From the NCBI RefSeq assembly GCF_006782915.1, contig NZ_VCNP01000016.1, forward strand, positions 47,189 to 111,188: a stretch of DNA of 64,000 bases, in the 5' to 3' direction. Each line of letters begins with the position of its first letter. Positions within the stretch are counted from its first letter, which is position 1. The notes beneath the pieces were generated by a model. That model was not told the DNA's origin. It made no database searches and worked only from the letters and a program-made list of their open reading frames with translations. Of this stretch, positions 36,499-46,396 are shown piece by piece. The DNA comes from Streptomyces calvus (lineage in GTDB: Bacteria > Actinomycetota > Actinomycetes > Streptomycetales > Streptomycetaceae). The translations under genes were made by a program, and so were the position numbers.

Positions 36499-37343
36499 GC
36501 CGCAGCGTCCCGCGCACGGGCGTGCGCCGTTACGTCAATGTCGTCAACCTCGGCGGACTGCTGATCGCCGGGTGCGCCACACTGCCCCTGGTCTGGATGG
36601 CGTCCGCCTCCCTGAAGGGGCCCGGCGAGATCAGCGCGACGCCGCCGACCCTGCTGCCGAAGGACGTCACGCTCGGCAACTACGAGACCGCTTTCACCCG
36701 CAACGGGATCGGCCACTACTTCCTCAACAGCGTCGTCGTGGCCTGCCTGTCCACCGTGCTGATCCTGTCGCTGGCGTTCTTCGCCGGATACGCCCTGGCC
36801 CGGATGCCGCTTCGCGGACGCGGGCCCGTCATGACGGCGCTGCTGGTGCTGTCGGTGTTCCCGCCGATCGCCCTGCTCGTCCCGCTGTTCCTGATGGAGC
36901 GTCAGGCCGGGCTGCTCAACAGCTATCCGGGCCTGGTCGTCCCGTACGTGGCGCTGAACCTGCCGTTCGCGATCTGGATCATGCGGAACTACCTGAGCGG
37001 TATTCCGGGCGAGCTGGAGGAGGCCGCCGTCGTCGACGGCGCCGGACCGCTGCGCACCGCCCTGACGGTGATCCTGCCGCTGGCCAGGCCGGGCCTGTTC
37101 ACGGCCGGCGTGTTCTCCTTCACCGCGACCTGGTCGGAGTTCCTGCTCGCGCTCACCTTCAACGGCTCCGACGACCGCCGCACCGTCTCTGTCGGCATCG
37201 CGCTGTTCACCAGCCAGTACCAGGTCCCGTACGGAGTGATCTTCGCCGGTGCGATGGTGGCCACCGTGCCGATCGCGGTCCTGGTGCTGATCTTCCGCCG
37301 GTCGGTCGTCTCCGGCATGACCACCGGCGCCGTGAAGGGCTGA
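36495..37343 (+). CDS. ABC sugar transporter permease, second subunit (MalG-like)
   Basis: 282 residues, ATGA overlap with the previous permease. Six membrane segments, and the EAA loop is EEAAVVDGAGPLRTALTVIL. The N-terminal leader before the first membrane segment (NLGGLLIAGCATLPLVWM) is short, as usual for the MalG-like half. Confidence 0.88.
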   Translation: MSRSVPRTGVRRYVNVVNLGGLLIAGCATLPLVWMASASLKGPGEISATPPTLLPKDVTLGNYETAFTRNGIGHYFLNSVVVACLSTVLILSLAFFAGYALARMPLRGRGPVMTALLVLSVFPPIALLVPLFLMERQAGLLNSYPGLVVPYVALNLPFAIWIMRNYLSGIPGELEEAAVVDGAGPLRTALTVILPLARPGLFTAGVFSFTATWSEFLLALTFNGSDDRRTVSVGIALFTSQYQVPYGVIFAGAMVATVPIAVLVLIFRRSVVSGMTTGAVKG

Positions 37344-37453
37344 GCGGCTCCGCTCGCAGCCCTGTTCCCCGGGTGACGGCCGCCTGCGGCCGTCCCCTCC
37401 GTCTGTCCGCACACCCGCACTCCATCCTGGGCACGCGCCCGAGAGGTTCACAG

Positions 37454-39145
<1,692 letters not shown>

Positions 39146-39149
39146 GCGA

Positions 39150-39202
39150 CAACCGCCGCCCGGCCCCGCGCGTCCACGGGACGAACGGGCGGGCGGCGGT
39201 TG
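39150..39202. terminator. Bidirectional terminator hairpin
   Basis: CAACCGCCGCCCG (39150-39162) pairs with CGGGCGGCGGTTG (39190-39202), a perfect 13-bp stem between the convergent glucosidase and nitrilase genes. Confidence 0.7.
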
Positions 39203-39234
39203 CCGCTCAGGCCGTCACCGTGAGGCCCGCCGGC

Positions 39235-40110
39235 TCACGGTCGGGCTCCGCGGCGCCAGCGCTCGGGGTCGATCCGGCCCGCGTACAAGGGGAGTTCGAG
39301 CGGCTGCTGACCGTCCTCGAACGGGTCCCACACCCGGGTGAGGCCCGCGGTTCCGCGCGTGCGCACCCGGCGGGCCTCGGCGAGGTCGAGCACGTCCGTG
39401 AGGACCTCCTGCGGGCCCGGCCCGGCCTCGGCGCGCACGTGGCCCTCGGGATCCACGACGACGCTGCGCCCGACGCCGTCCGGCGCCGCGGCGTTGAGGC
39501 TGGCCATGAACACCTGGTTCACGATCGCGTTGGCCTGCGCCAGCACGACCTCCTGTGCACGGTCGACGGTCGGCGTGCGCACCAGGTTCAGCACCAGGTC
39601 GGCGCCCTGCCACGCCAGGTGGCGGGTGGTCTCGGGGAACCAGGCGTCGTAGCAGATGGTGAGCCCCACGCGGCCGTGGTCCGCCATGTCGAAGACCACG
39701 AAGCTGCCCCCGGACGCCGTGGTCTCGTGGGGCCGCCACGGGAAGATCTTGCGGTACTCCGCGACCCGTTCACCGGTGGGCGAGTAGACGGGAGCGGTGT
39801 TGTAGATCCGGCCGTCCGCGCCCCGCTCGTAGACGCTGCCGGGCACGAGCCAGATGCCCAGCTCGCGGGCGAGGGCGGCCAGCCGGGTGCCGCGCGGTCC
39901 GTCCAGCGGCTGGGCCGCCGCGGTCATCACCGTCACCGGGTCCTCTCCGGGCCGGTGGCCGCACAGGTGCAGTTCCGGGTAGGCGAGCAGCCGGACACCG
40001 GGGTGCGCCGCGGTGACGCGTCGTACGTCCGCGGCGAACGCGTCCGGATCGTCGGCGGCGTGGTGCCGTGCGGCCGTCTGGACGAGGCCGATCGACAAGG
40101 GGGTCGTCAT
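39235..40110 (-). CDS. Nitrilase-superfamily carbon-nitrogen hydrolase
   Basis: 291 residues from ATG 40110, with GGAAGG 9 bp upstream; a longer frame to 40161 lacks a site. The Glu-Lys-Cys triad is present: E46 (AYPELHLCG), K121 (YRKIFPW) and C153 (TICYDAWFPE). Such enzymes cut a linear amide, carbamoyl or nitrile bond in the cytoplasm. No synthetase or transporter is fused. It is divergent from a LysR regulator (217 bp gap), which probably controls it. Confidence 0.85.
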   Translation of the reverse strand: MTTPLSIGLVQTAARHHAADDPDAFAADVRRVTAAHPGVRLLAYPELHLCGHRPGEDPVTVMTAAAQPLDGPRGTRLAALARELGIWLVPGSVYERGADGRIYNTAPVYSPTGERVAEYRKIFPWRPHETTASGGSFVVFDMADHGRVGLTICYDAWFPETTRHLAWQGADLVLNLVRTPTVDRAQEVVLAQANAIVNQVFMASLNAAAPDGVGRSVVVDPEGHVRAEAGPGPQEVLTDVLDLAEARRVRTRGTAGLTRVWDPFEDGQQPLELPLYAGRIDPERWRRGARP

Positions 40111-40327
40111 CGCTGGTGACCTTCCGCGCTCGGTGGCGTGCCGGGGGTGCGGCCGAGCCAATCATCGGGCCGTCCCCGGGACAAGATCCCTTCGTCCAGC
40201 GGCAACCACAGGAAGAACCTGCGGATCGCACGGCGGCCCCCGGTGCGGCCCCGGACCATCGTGGTAGAACCAGGCACCGGCGCGTCCGCGACACGGAGGC
40301 GCCGACTCGACAGGACACGGACAACGT

Positions 40328-41254
40328 ATGACCCTCAATCAGCTGAGGGCCTTCGTCGAGGCGGAGCGGCTCGGGTCGTTCACCGCGGCGGCGCGGGCCA
40401 TGGACATCGCCCAGGCGTCGGCCTCCGAACTGGTACGCCGTCTCGAGGCGGAACTGGACGCCGAACTGTTCGCGCGCGGCAGCCGCACGCTGACCCTGAC
40501 CTCGGCCGGCCAGGAACTGCTCCCGTACGCCCGGCAGGCCGTGGAGGCCGCCGACAGCGGGACCCGGGCGGTGCGCTCGCTGGGCTCGCTGGGCGGCGGG
40601 ACCGCCACGTTCGGGGTGCTCCGCAACGCGGACTACTACCTGCTGTCCAACCTGGTGCAGCTGTTCCACGCCCGGTACCCGTCCGTCCGGGTCCGGCTCG
40701 TCGGACAGAACTCGGCCGAGACCGCGGCGGCCGTGGCGGCGGGACGGATCGAGGCCGGCCTGGTCGTCCTGCCGATCGACGACGAGGGACTGGCGGTGAC
40801 CCCGCTGCTGCGGGACGAGGTGCTCTACGTCAGCGCGAGCGAGGAACGCACCCGCACACCGGTCACCATGGAGCAGTTCGCCCGCGCACCCCTGGTCCTC
40901 TACGACGCCCACTACGGGTGGCAGGACCCCACCCGGCGGCAGCTCGCGGAACGGGCCCAGTTCGCCGGGGTCACCATCGATCCGCTGATCGAGCTGGAAC
41001 ACGTCGAGGCCGCGCTGGGCCTCGTGGCCGCCGGGGTGGGCGACACGATCGCCAGCCGTGCGGTCGTCTCCGGCCCGGCCTTCCCCGCGGGGCTGCGCAC
41101 CGTCCCGTTCGCCGACCCGCTCCACGACACGATCGCGCTGGTCAAACGGCGCGGGCATCCGCTGTCGCGGGCCACCAGGGAGCTGGCCCGGATCGCCGAG
41201 GACACCTTGCGCGAGCTGCGTACCGACCTCGGCCCGGGAGACCTCGGCGCCTGA
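40328..41254 (+). CDS. LysR-family transcriptional regulator
   Basis: 308 residues from ATG 40328. The N-terminal winged helix-turn-helix (NQLRAFVEAERLGSFTAAAR, then ASASELVRRLEAELDAELF) is followed by the usual two-lobed effector domain (about 90-300). It faces the nitrilase gene, the normal arrangement for LysR control of an adjacent target. The inducer is unknown. Confidence 0.87.
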   Translation: MTLNQLRAFVEAERLGSFTAAARAMDIAQASASELVRRLEAELDAELFARGSRTLTLTSAGQELLPYARQAVEAADSGTRAVRSLGSLGGGTATFGVLRNADYYLLSNLVQLFHARYPSVRVRLVGQNSAETAAAVAAGRIEAGLVVLPIDDEGLAVTPLLRDEVLYVSASEERTRTPVTMEQFARAPLVLYDAHYGWQDPTRRQLAERAQFAGVTIDPLIELEHVEAALGLVAAGVGDTIASRAVVSGPAFPAGLRTVPFADPLHDTIALVKRRGHPLSRATRELARIAEDTLRELRTDLGPGDLGA

Positions 41255-41269
41255 CCGCGCCCGGGCGGC

Positions 41270-41700
41270 GAGGCGAGAGCGCTCGCACGGCGGCAGGGTG
41301 TGGGTGACTCGCACGGCAGCACAGGTGCGGGCGGCTCGGCGCGCACGGCGACAGGCAACAGCGTGCGGGCGGTCCACGGCAGCGGGCTTCGGGCGGCTCG
41401 GCGCGCGCGGCGGCAGGCTGCGGGCGGCTCGCGGCAGCAGCGTGCGGGCGGTCCACGGCGGCAGGCTGCGGGCGGCTCGCGGCTCGCGGCAACAGGCTGC
41501 GGGCGGTCCACGGCAGCGGGCTTCGGGCGACTCGGCGCGCACGACGACAGGCTGCGGGCGGCTCGCGGCTCGCGGCAGCAGGCTGCGGGCGGCTCCACGG
41601 CAGCGGGCTACGGGCGGCTCGGCGCGCACGAGGGCAGGCTGCGGGCGGCTCGCGGCGGCAGGCAGCGGGCTGCGGGCGGCTCCACGGCCACGGCGGCAAC
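41270..41700. repeat. Degenerate GC-rich repeat region (CGGCAGGCTGCGGGCGGCTCG-like)
   Basis: About 430 bp built of many imperfect, roughly 20- to 35-bp direct repeats combining GGCTGCGGGCGG, CTCGCGGC and TCGGCGCGCAC blocks. No gene in it is supported. It separates the LysR gene from the HisD-like gene and could form extensive secondary structure. Confidence 0.7.
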
Positions 41701-41703
41701 GGC

Positions 41704-41754
41704 GCCACAGGGAAAGCCTGTGGTTCGGACAGGAAGTGCCCCTCTGGTCCTGTG
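41704..41754. promoter_or_regulatory. Inverted repeat CCACAGG-N5-CCTGTGG and probable leaderless promoter of the HisD-like gene
   Basis: CCACAGG (41704-41710) and CCTGTGG (41716-41722) are perfect arms, with one more CCTGTGG at 41748-41754. TAGCGT close before the ATG at 41781, and the lack of any Shine-Dalgarno, suggest a leaderless transcript. The binding protein is unknown. Confidence 0.45.
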
Positions 41755-41780
41755 GCCGCGTGGCGTCTAGCGTCCTCGCC

Positions 41781-43142
41781 ATGCAGATCACGCACGCCGA
41801 AGCACAGGCCCTGCCCCCGTTCCAGTGGCTCAAGAAGCCGTCCGTTGACGGCCCTCCCGCCCAGCGCGACCCGGCCGTGGTCGAGCGGGTCTCGCAGATG
41901 CTGAAGGAGATCGAACGCAAGGGCATGGACGCGGTGCGCGCCTACGCCCAGGAGCTGGACGGCTGGTCCGGCCCGCTGGAGATCGACGCCGCCGAGCTGA
42001 AGAAGTCGGGCGACGCCCTCCCGCCGGACGTCCGCACCGCGCTGGAGATGGGCTGCGAGCGCACCCACCGGTTCGCCGCCGCGCAGCGCGAGCACCTGAC
42101 GGACTTCGAGATCGAGGTCGCTCCCGGTGTCGCCGCGGGCCAGCGCTACGTCCCCGTCTCCCGCGTCGGCGCCTACCTGCCCGCCGGCCGGTTCCCGCTG
42201 CTCGCCAGCGCCTTCATGACGGTGAACGTGGCGAAGACGGCCGGCGTCCCGACCGTACTGGCCTGCACTCCCCCGTCGGGCGAGCACGGAGCGCACCCCG
42301 CCGTGCTGTACGGCGCCCATCTCTCGCGGGCCGACCGGGTGTTCGCGCTCGGCGGTGTCCAGGCGCTCGGCGCGATGGCGTTCGGTCTGCTCGGCGAGGC
42401 CCCGGTCGACATGCTGGTCGGTGCGGGCAACGCGTTCGTCACGGAGGCGAAGCGGCAGCTGTTCGGCCGGGTCGGCATCGACCTGCTGGCCGGCCCGTCC
42501 GAGGTCGCCGTCATCGCCGACGACAGCGCCGACCCGGTGTGGGTCGCGGCGGACCTGCTCGGTCAGGCCGAGCACGGCCCCAACTCCCCGGCCGCCCTGA
42601 TCACCACGTCCGAGCGGCTGGGGCACGCCGTCATCGCGGAGATCGAGCGGCAGCTCGCCTCCCTGGCCACCCGGGACATCGCGGGTCCGGCGTGGCGTGA
42701 CTTCGGTTCCGTGGTCGTGGTGGGCGACCGGGCCGGCGCCGTCGCCGTGGCCGACGTGATCGCTCCCGAACACCTGGAGATCCAGACCGAGGACGACGAC
42801 TACTACCTGGAGAACCTGTCCAACTACGGCTCGCTGTTCATCGGGCCGTGGTCGACGGTCGCCTACTCCGACAAGGGCATCGGCGGCACCAACCACGTGC
42901 TGCCCACGGGCAAGACGGCCCGCTACAACGCCGGGCTCTCCGTCTCGCGGTTCCTGAAGCCGCTCACGTACCAGCGCGCCGCGCAGGAGGGGACCGCCGC
43001 GCTGGCGCCCGCCGTCGAGCGCGTCTCGGCGTTCGAGGGGCTGGCCGCCCACGGCGCCACGGCGACCCTGCGCATCGACCGGATCGGCCGGACGTCGGGC
43101 GCGTTCGACGACATCCCGGCCGCCCTGCGCGACCAGCTCTGA
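41781..43142 (+). CDS. HisD-family zinc dehydrogenase, first copy (not clearly histidinol dehydrogenase)
   Basis: 453 residues. HisD-fold signatures: AGNAFVTEAKRQLFG, GPSEVAVIAD, the zinc-site GQAEHGPNSPA, the catalytic Glu-His in IAPEHLEI, and GTNHVLPTG. Family members oxidise an alcohol to a carboxylate in two NAD-dependent steps. No histidine-biosynthesis genes are nearby, and a second paralogue lies 3.3 kb away. Both look like the HpsN (sulfopropanediol 3-dehydrogenase) type used in catabolism. No sulfolactate lyase is present, so the substrate stays open. It is convergent with the LacI gene. Confidence 0.75.
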   Translation: MQITHAEAQALPPFQWLKKPSVDGPPAQRDPAVVERVSQMLKEIERKGMDAVRAYAQELDGWSGPLEIDAAELKKSGDALPPDVRTALEMGCERTHRFAAAQREHLTDFEIEVAPGVAAGQRYVPVSRVGAYLPAGRFPLLASAFMTVNVAKTAGVPTVLACTPPSGEHGAHPAVLYGAHLSRADRVFALGGVQALGAMAFGLLGEAPVDMLVGAGNAFVTEAKRQLFGRVGIDLLAGPSEVAVIADDSADPVWVAADLLGQAEHGPNSPAALITTSERLGHAVIAEIERQLASLATRDIAGPAWRDFGSVVVVGDRAGAVAVADVIAPEHLEIQTEDDDYYLENLSNYGSLFIGPWSTVAYSDKGIGGTNHVLPTGKTARYNAGLSVSRFLKPLTYQRAAQEGTAALAPAVERVSAFEGLAAHGATATLRIDRIGRTSGAFDDIPAALRDQL

Positions 43143-43176
43143 TCCCCGGCTGCTCTGCCGTCCGGTCCCCGGCGTC

Positions 43177-43199
43177 GCCGCCGCGCCGCGCGCGGCGGC
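43177..43199. terminator. GC hairpin between convergent genes
   Basis: GCCGCCGCGC and GCGCGGCGGC form a 10-bp perfect stem with a 3-base loop, 35 bp after the HisD-like stop and ahead of the LacI stop. It may serve both genes. Confidence 0.55.
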
Positions 43200-43238
43200 A
43201 CACGGCCGGCCGGTTGCCGGGCCGGGGGCCCCGGCGGG

Positions 43239-44237
43239 TCAGCGGGCGTGGGCGTGGGTGGCGCGGGGGACGAACTCGGTCGGCAGGACCAGGCGTTCCC
43301 CGGCCGGGTCGACCTCCTTGGCGATCCGCCGGACCAGCAGGCGCGCCGCCTGGCGTGACAGCTCCTGGAGGTCGTGCCGGACGGTGGTGAGCCGGAACAC
43401 CTCCCAGGCGGCCATCGGAAGGTCGTCGAAGCCGATGACGGTGAGGTCGTCGGGGACCTTGACGCCGGCCGCGAGGGCCGCGTTCAGGACGCCGATGGCG
43501 ACGACGTCGTTGCCGCAGAACACCGCCGTGGGCGCCTCGGCGGCGTCGAGCAGGACGGGCAGGGCCCGGTAGCCGGTGTCGTACTCGAACGCTCCGCGCA
43601 CCACTCGGTCCTCCGGCAGTCCCACGCCCGCCTCGGCGAGAGCCAGCCGGAAGCCCATTTCGCGTTCGCGGCCCGTGGTGGTGTTGGCCGCGCCGAAGAC
43701 ACCGGCGATGCGCCGGTGCCCGAGCGCCACGAGCTCCCGGGCGACGAGCCGCCCGCCGCCCTCGTTGTCCACGACGGAGGCGAAGTCACCGGCCCGGCCG
43801 GTGTCGCGGTTGAGGAAGACGTAGGGCATGCCGCGCCGCTCGAGCTGGGCGGGCAGGCGGGAGTCGGTGGTGGCGGTGGCGAGGACGACACCGTCCATCG
43901 ACTGGTCCAGCAGCTTCTCCTCGGCGACCGCCTCGTCGGACCGCTCGGTGATCAGCATCATGCGGTAGCCGAGGCTGCTCAGCTCGTCGTGGAGCGGTGC
44001 GATGACGTGCGGGTAGAACGGGTTCGTCAGGTCGGTGACGATGACACCGACCCGTCGTGTGGCACGCGTCGAGAGGGTGCGTCCGGCCTCGCTCGGTACG
44101 TAGTTCAGCGCCTGGGCGGCGCGCTTGACCTTCTCGCGGGTGGCCATCGACACGCGGGGGTCGTCGCGCAGCGCGCGGGAGACGGTGGGCTGCGAGACAC
44201 CGGCCAGTCTGGCCACGTCGTGACTGGTGATCCCCAT
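43239..44237 (-). CDS. LacI-family repressor of the catabolic island
   Basis: 332 residues from ATG 44237, with GAGGAGAGAG just upstream; an open extension to 44426 has no such site. Helix-turn-helix ITSHDVARLAGVSQPTVSRA, hinge around 50-60, then the sensor domain (RVGVIVTDLTNPFYPHVI; FCGNDVVAIGVLNAAL; GFDDLPMA). It is divergent from the bicupin operon. An ATACGTAT core lies before it, and three related copies lie before the bicupin, MFS and SnoaL genes, so it is the likely common repressor. Confidence 0.87.
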   Translation of the reverse strand: MGITSHDVARLAGVSQPTVSRALRDDPRVSMATREKVKRAAQALNYVPSEAGRTLSTRATRRVGVIVTDLTNPFYPHVIAPLHDELSSLGYRMMLITERSDEAVAEEKLLDQSMDGVVLATATTDSRLPAQLERRGMPYVFLNRDTGRAGDFASVVDNEGGGRLVARELVALGHRRIAGVFGAANTTTGREREMGFRLALAEAGVGLPEDRVVRGAFEYDTGYRALPVLLDAAEAPTAVFCGNDVVAIGVLNAALAAGVKVPDDLTVIGFDDLPMAAWEVFRLTTVRHDLQELSRQAARLLVRRIAKEVDPAGERLVLPTEFVPRATHAHAR

Positions 44238-44292
44238 CGGCTCTCTCCTCGTCGCACTCCGGCGCGACCACCATGACGCACCCCCGTTCAGT

Positions 44293-44300
44293 ATACGTAT
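44293..44300. promoter_or_regulatory. Operator candidate ATACGTAT upstream of the LacI gene
   Basis: The palindromic core sits in GTATACGTATGCC, 56 bp upstream of the repressor start, and suggests autoregulation. Confidence 0.55.
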
Positions 44301-44387
44301 GCCGATTGCCGGGCCGCCGAGCTGCACGGAGTCCGCCCGCTCGGCTCCCGCACGCCCGCATCGATCCCGGCCGCCGGGCCCGACCCC

Positions 44388-44436
44388 TTGACATCCCGCC
44401 GGTCCGGAGCCTGTCATGGAATACATACGTATTCAC
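44388..44436 (+). promoter_or_regulatory. Promoter and operator of the bicupin operon
   Basis: TTGACA at 44388-44393 with a weak TGTCAT 18 bp further on. CATACGTATTCAC at 44424-44436 lies just past the expected start point, where a repressor would block transcription. The gene's Shine-Dalgarno (GAAGGAG) follows. Confidence 0.6.
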
Positions 44437-44452
44437 AAGTGAAGGAGCGGTC

Positions 44453-45592
44453 ATGTCCGATGCCGTCGTAACCCCCAGTGAGCTGGCCCGCCGCACGGTG
44501 CGCCGCAGCGGCTTCGTCTCCTGCGACCAGGCCTTCATCGACTGCCGTACGCCCGGATCGGATCGCAAGGAGAACTACGCGATGATCGGCCCGGGCGTCT
44601 CGCAGTCCGCCGGCCAGTACGTCAACCTGCGCGAGCCGCACGGCTACAACATCGGCGCCGCCGCCATGCCGCACGGCATCACCAACAGCCTGCACCTGCA
44701 CTACACGGCCGAGGTGTTCGTCTGCACCGCGGGCGAGTACCTGCTGCGCTGGGGTGCCGACGGCACCGAGGGCGAACTCACGATCCGGGCCGGCGACATC
44801 GTCTCCGTCCCGACCTGGATCTTCCGCGGGTTCACCAACACCGGCCCGGACGACGGCTGGCTGTTCACCGTGCTCGGCATGGACGACACCGGCGGCATCA
44901 TCTGGGGCCCGTCCGTCCTGCGGGAGGCGCGGAAGCACGGCCTGTACCTCACCGCCGACAACCAACTCCTCGACACCGTCGCCGGCGACACCCTGCCGCC
45001 GGAGGTTGAGCTCGTCGCCCCGCTGGCCCAGGAGCACCTCGACCGCCTGCGGCACTACACCCCCGAGGAGATGAGGCGCCGCGTCGCCGCCGCGGACGAG
45101 CTGGAGTTCTCCGAGCACCCCTTCCTCGACAGCACCCTGCCCGGCGGCGGCGCCCGGCTCAGCTGCGTCATCGGCTACGGCATGACGGAGGACCCGCACC
45201 AGGAGCCCCGCATCTTCAATCCGCACGGGCACAACGTCGCCTGGCTCCGCGCCGACCCCGGGCAGGGCATCTCCACGCACCGCCAGCACGAGACGCAGAC
45301 CCTGATCGTCAAGGACGGCCTCTGGGAGGTCACCCTCAACCGCACGGACCCCGTCTCGGTGCGCCTCGGCCCCCGCGACATGCTCTCCGTGCCGCAGGAC
45401 GCCTGGCGCACCGTGCGCAACGTCGGCGACGAGCAGGGCGACCTCCTCGTGGTCAACTCCGGTGACGGGCGGGTCCGTCTGGAGTGGGACGAGGAGGTCC
45501 TCAAGAGCGCGGCGGACGCGGGCCTGGGCATCGACCACAACGGCTACGTCGCCCCGTACGCGCTGCTGCCCCGCTCGGCACGCTCCTGGTGA
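44453..45592 (+). CDS. Bicupin protein, first gene of the catabolic operon
   Basis: 379 residues from ATG 44453. Two cupin barrels: the first has HLHYTAEVFVCTAGEYLLRW and GDIVSVPTWIFRGFTN (Arg where the last His ligand is usual). The second has STHRQHETQTLIVKDG and RDMLSVPQDAWRTVRN. The layout recalls gentisate-dioxygenase-like bicupins, but the His set is incomplete, so dioxygenase activity is uncertain. The alpha/beta hydrolase gene overlaps its end. Confidence 0.7.
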   Translation: MSDAVVTPSELARRTVRRSGFVSCDQAFIDCRTPGSDRKENYAMIGPGVSQSAGQYVNLREPHGYNIGAAAMPHGITNSLHLHYTAEVFVCTAGEYLLRWGADGTEGELTIRAGDIVSVPTWIFRGFTNTGPDDGWLFTVLGMDDTGGIIWGPSVLREARKHGLYLTADNQLLDTVAGDTLPPEVELVAPLAQEHLDRLRHYTPEEMRRRVAAADELEFSEHPFLDSTLPGGGARLSCVIGYGMTEDPHQEPRIFNPHGHNVAWLRADPGQGISTHRQHETQTLIVKDGLWEVTLNRTDPVSVRLGPRDMLSVPQDAWRTVRNVGDEQGDLLVVNSGDGRVRLEWDEEVLKSAADAGLGIDHNGYVAPYALLPRSARSW

Positions 45593-46344
45593 CCGGCATG
45601 CCGAACGAGGACACGCCCGGTCCGCTGCCGTTCGTCGTCGTGCCCGGGATGCTCTGCGACGCGAGCCTGTGGCGCGACGTCGAGTTCCCCGAGGGCCACG
45701 ACGTCCACCACGTGGAGCTGCGGCGGGCGGACGTCGGGGCGCTCGCCGAGGACGTACTGGCCGCGGTCGCGGGCCCGTTCCTGCTGGTCGGGCTCAGTCT
45801 CGGGGCCATCGTCGGCTTCGAGGCGCTGCGCCGGGCACCCGAGCGCGTCGCGGGCCTGTGCGTGATGGCGACCAACGCGGGAGCGCCGCGGCCCGAGCAG
45901 TACGCGGCCTGGCGGGCGATGGACGAGCTGATCGCGGCCGGCCGGTTCACGGACGTCGTCGAGCGGACGCTGCCGGACATGTTCCCCGACCGGCGCCCGA
46001 CGCCCGGCGACGAACGGCGCTACCGCGCCATGGCGCACGCCGTGGGCGCAGGCGCCGCCCGCGCCCAGCTCGCCGCGCAGGCGACCCGCACGGACGCGGC
46101 CGACGTCCTGCGGGCGGCCCGCTGCCCCGCCGTCGTCCTGGCCGGAGCGCGGGACGTCCTGTGTCCGCCCGCCTTCCACCGGGCGATCGCGGACGCGGTC
46201 CCCGGAGCCGTCCTGACGCTGCTGCCCGACGCGGGACACCTGCTGCCGTGGCAGCGGCCCGACGCGGTGACGGCCGCACTGCGCGACCTGCTCGCGGCCA
46301 CCGCCGGCACGGCACCCGCGAGCACCACGGCCACCACCCCCTGA
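45589..46344 (+). CDS. Alpha/beta-fold hydrolase
   Basis: 251 residues if it starts at GTG 45589, which overlaps the upstream stop as GTGA; ATG 45598 is equally possible. Nucleophile elbow LVGLSLGAIVG (serine in GLSLG), oxyanion region VVPGMLCD, an Asp in GARDVLCPP, and a catalytic His in DAGHLLPW. It would hydrolyse an ester, lactone or thioester in the pathway. Translationally coupled to the bicupin gene. Confidence 0.8.
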   Translation: MTGMPNEDTPGPLPFVVVPGMLCDASLWRDVEFPEGHDVHHVELRRADVGALAEDVLAAVAGPFLLVGLSLGAIVGFEALRRAPERVAGLCVMATNAGAPRPEQYAAWRAMDELIAAGRFTDVVERTLPDMFPDRRPTPGDERRYRAMAHAVGAGAARAQLAAQATRTDAADVLRAARCPAVVLAGARDVLCPPAFHRAIADAVPGAVLTLLPDAGHLLPWQRPDAVTAALRDLLAATAGTAPASTTATTP

Positions 46345-46396
46345 ACCCTCCCCCACCGCCCCCTTGCCCCTTCACCCGTAGTGGAAGAGAGCCGTC

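Noticed and set aside
41300..41770. A 156-residue frame inside the repeat region upstream of the HisD-like gene
   Set aside because: It only reads the GC-rich repeats and has no ribosome binding site or family features.
41781..43142. Histidine-biosynthesis hisD
   Set aside because: No his genes nearby, a second paralogue in a catabolic operon, and control by LacI-type sites.
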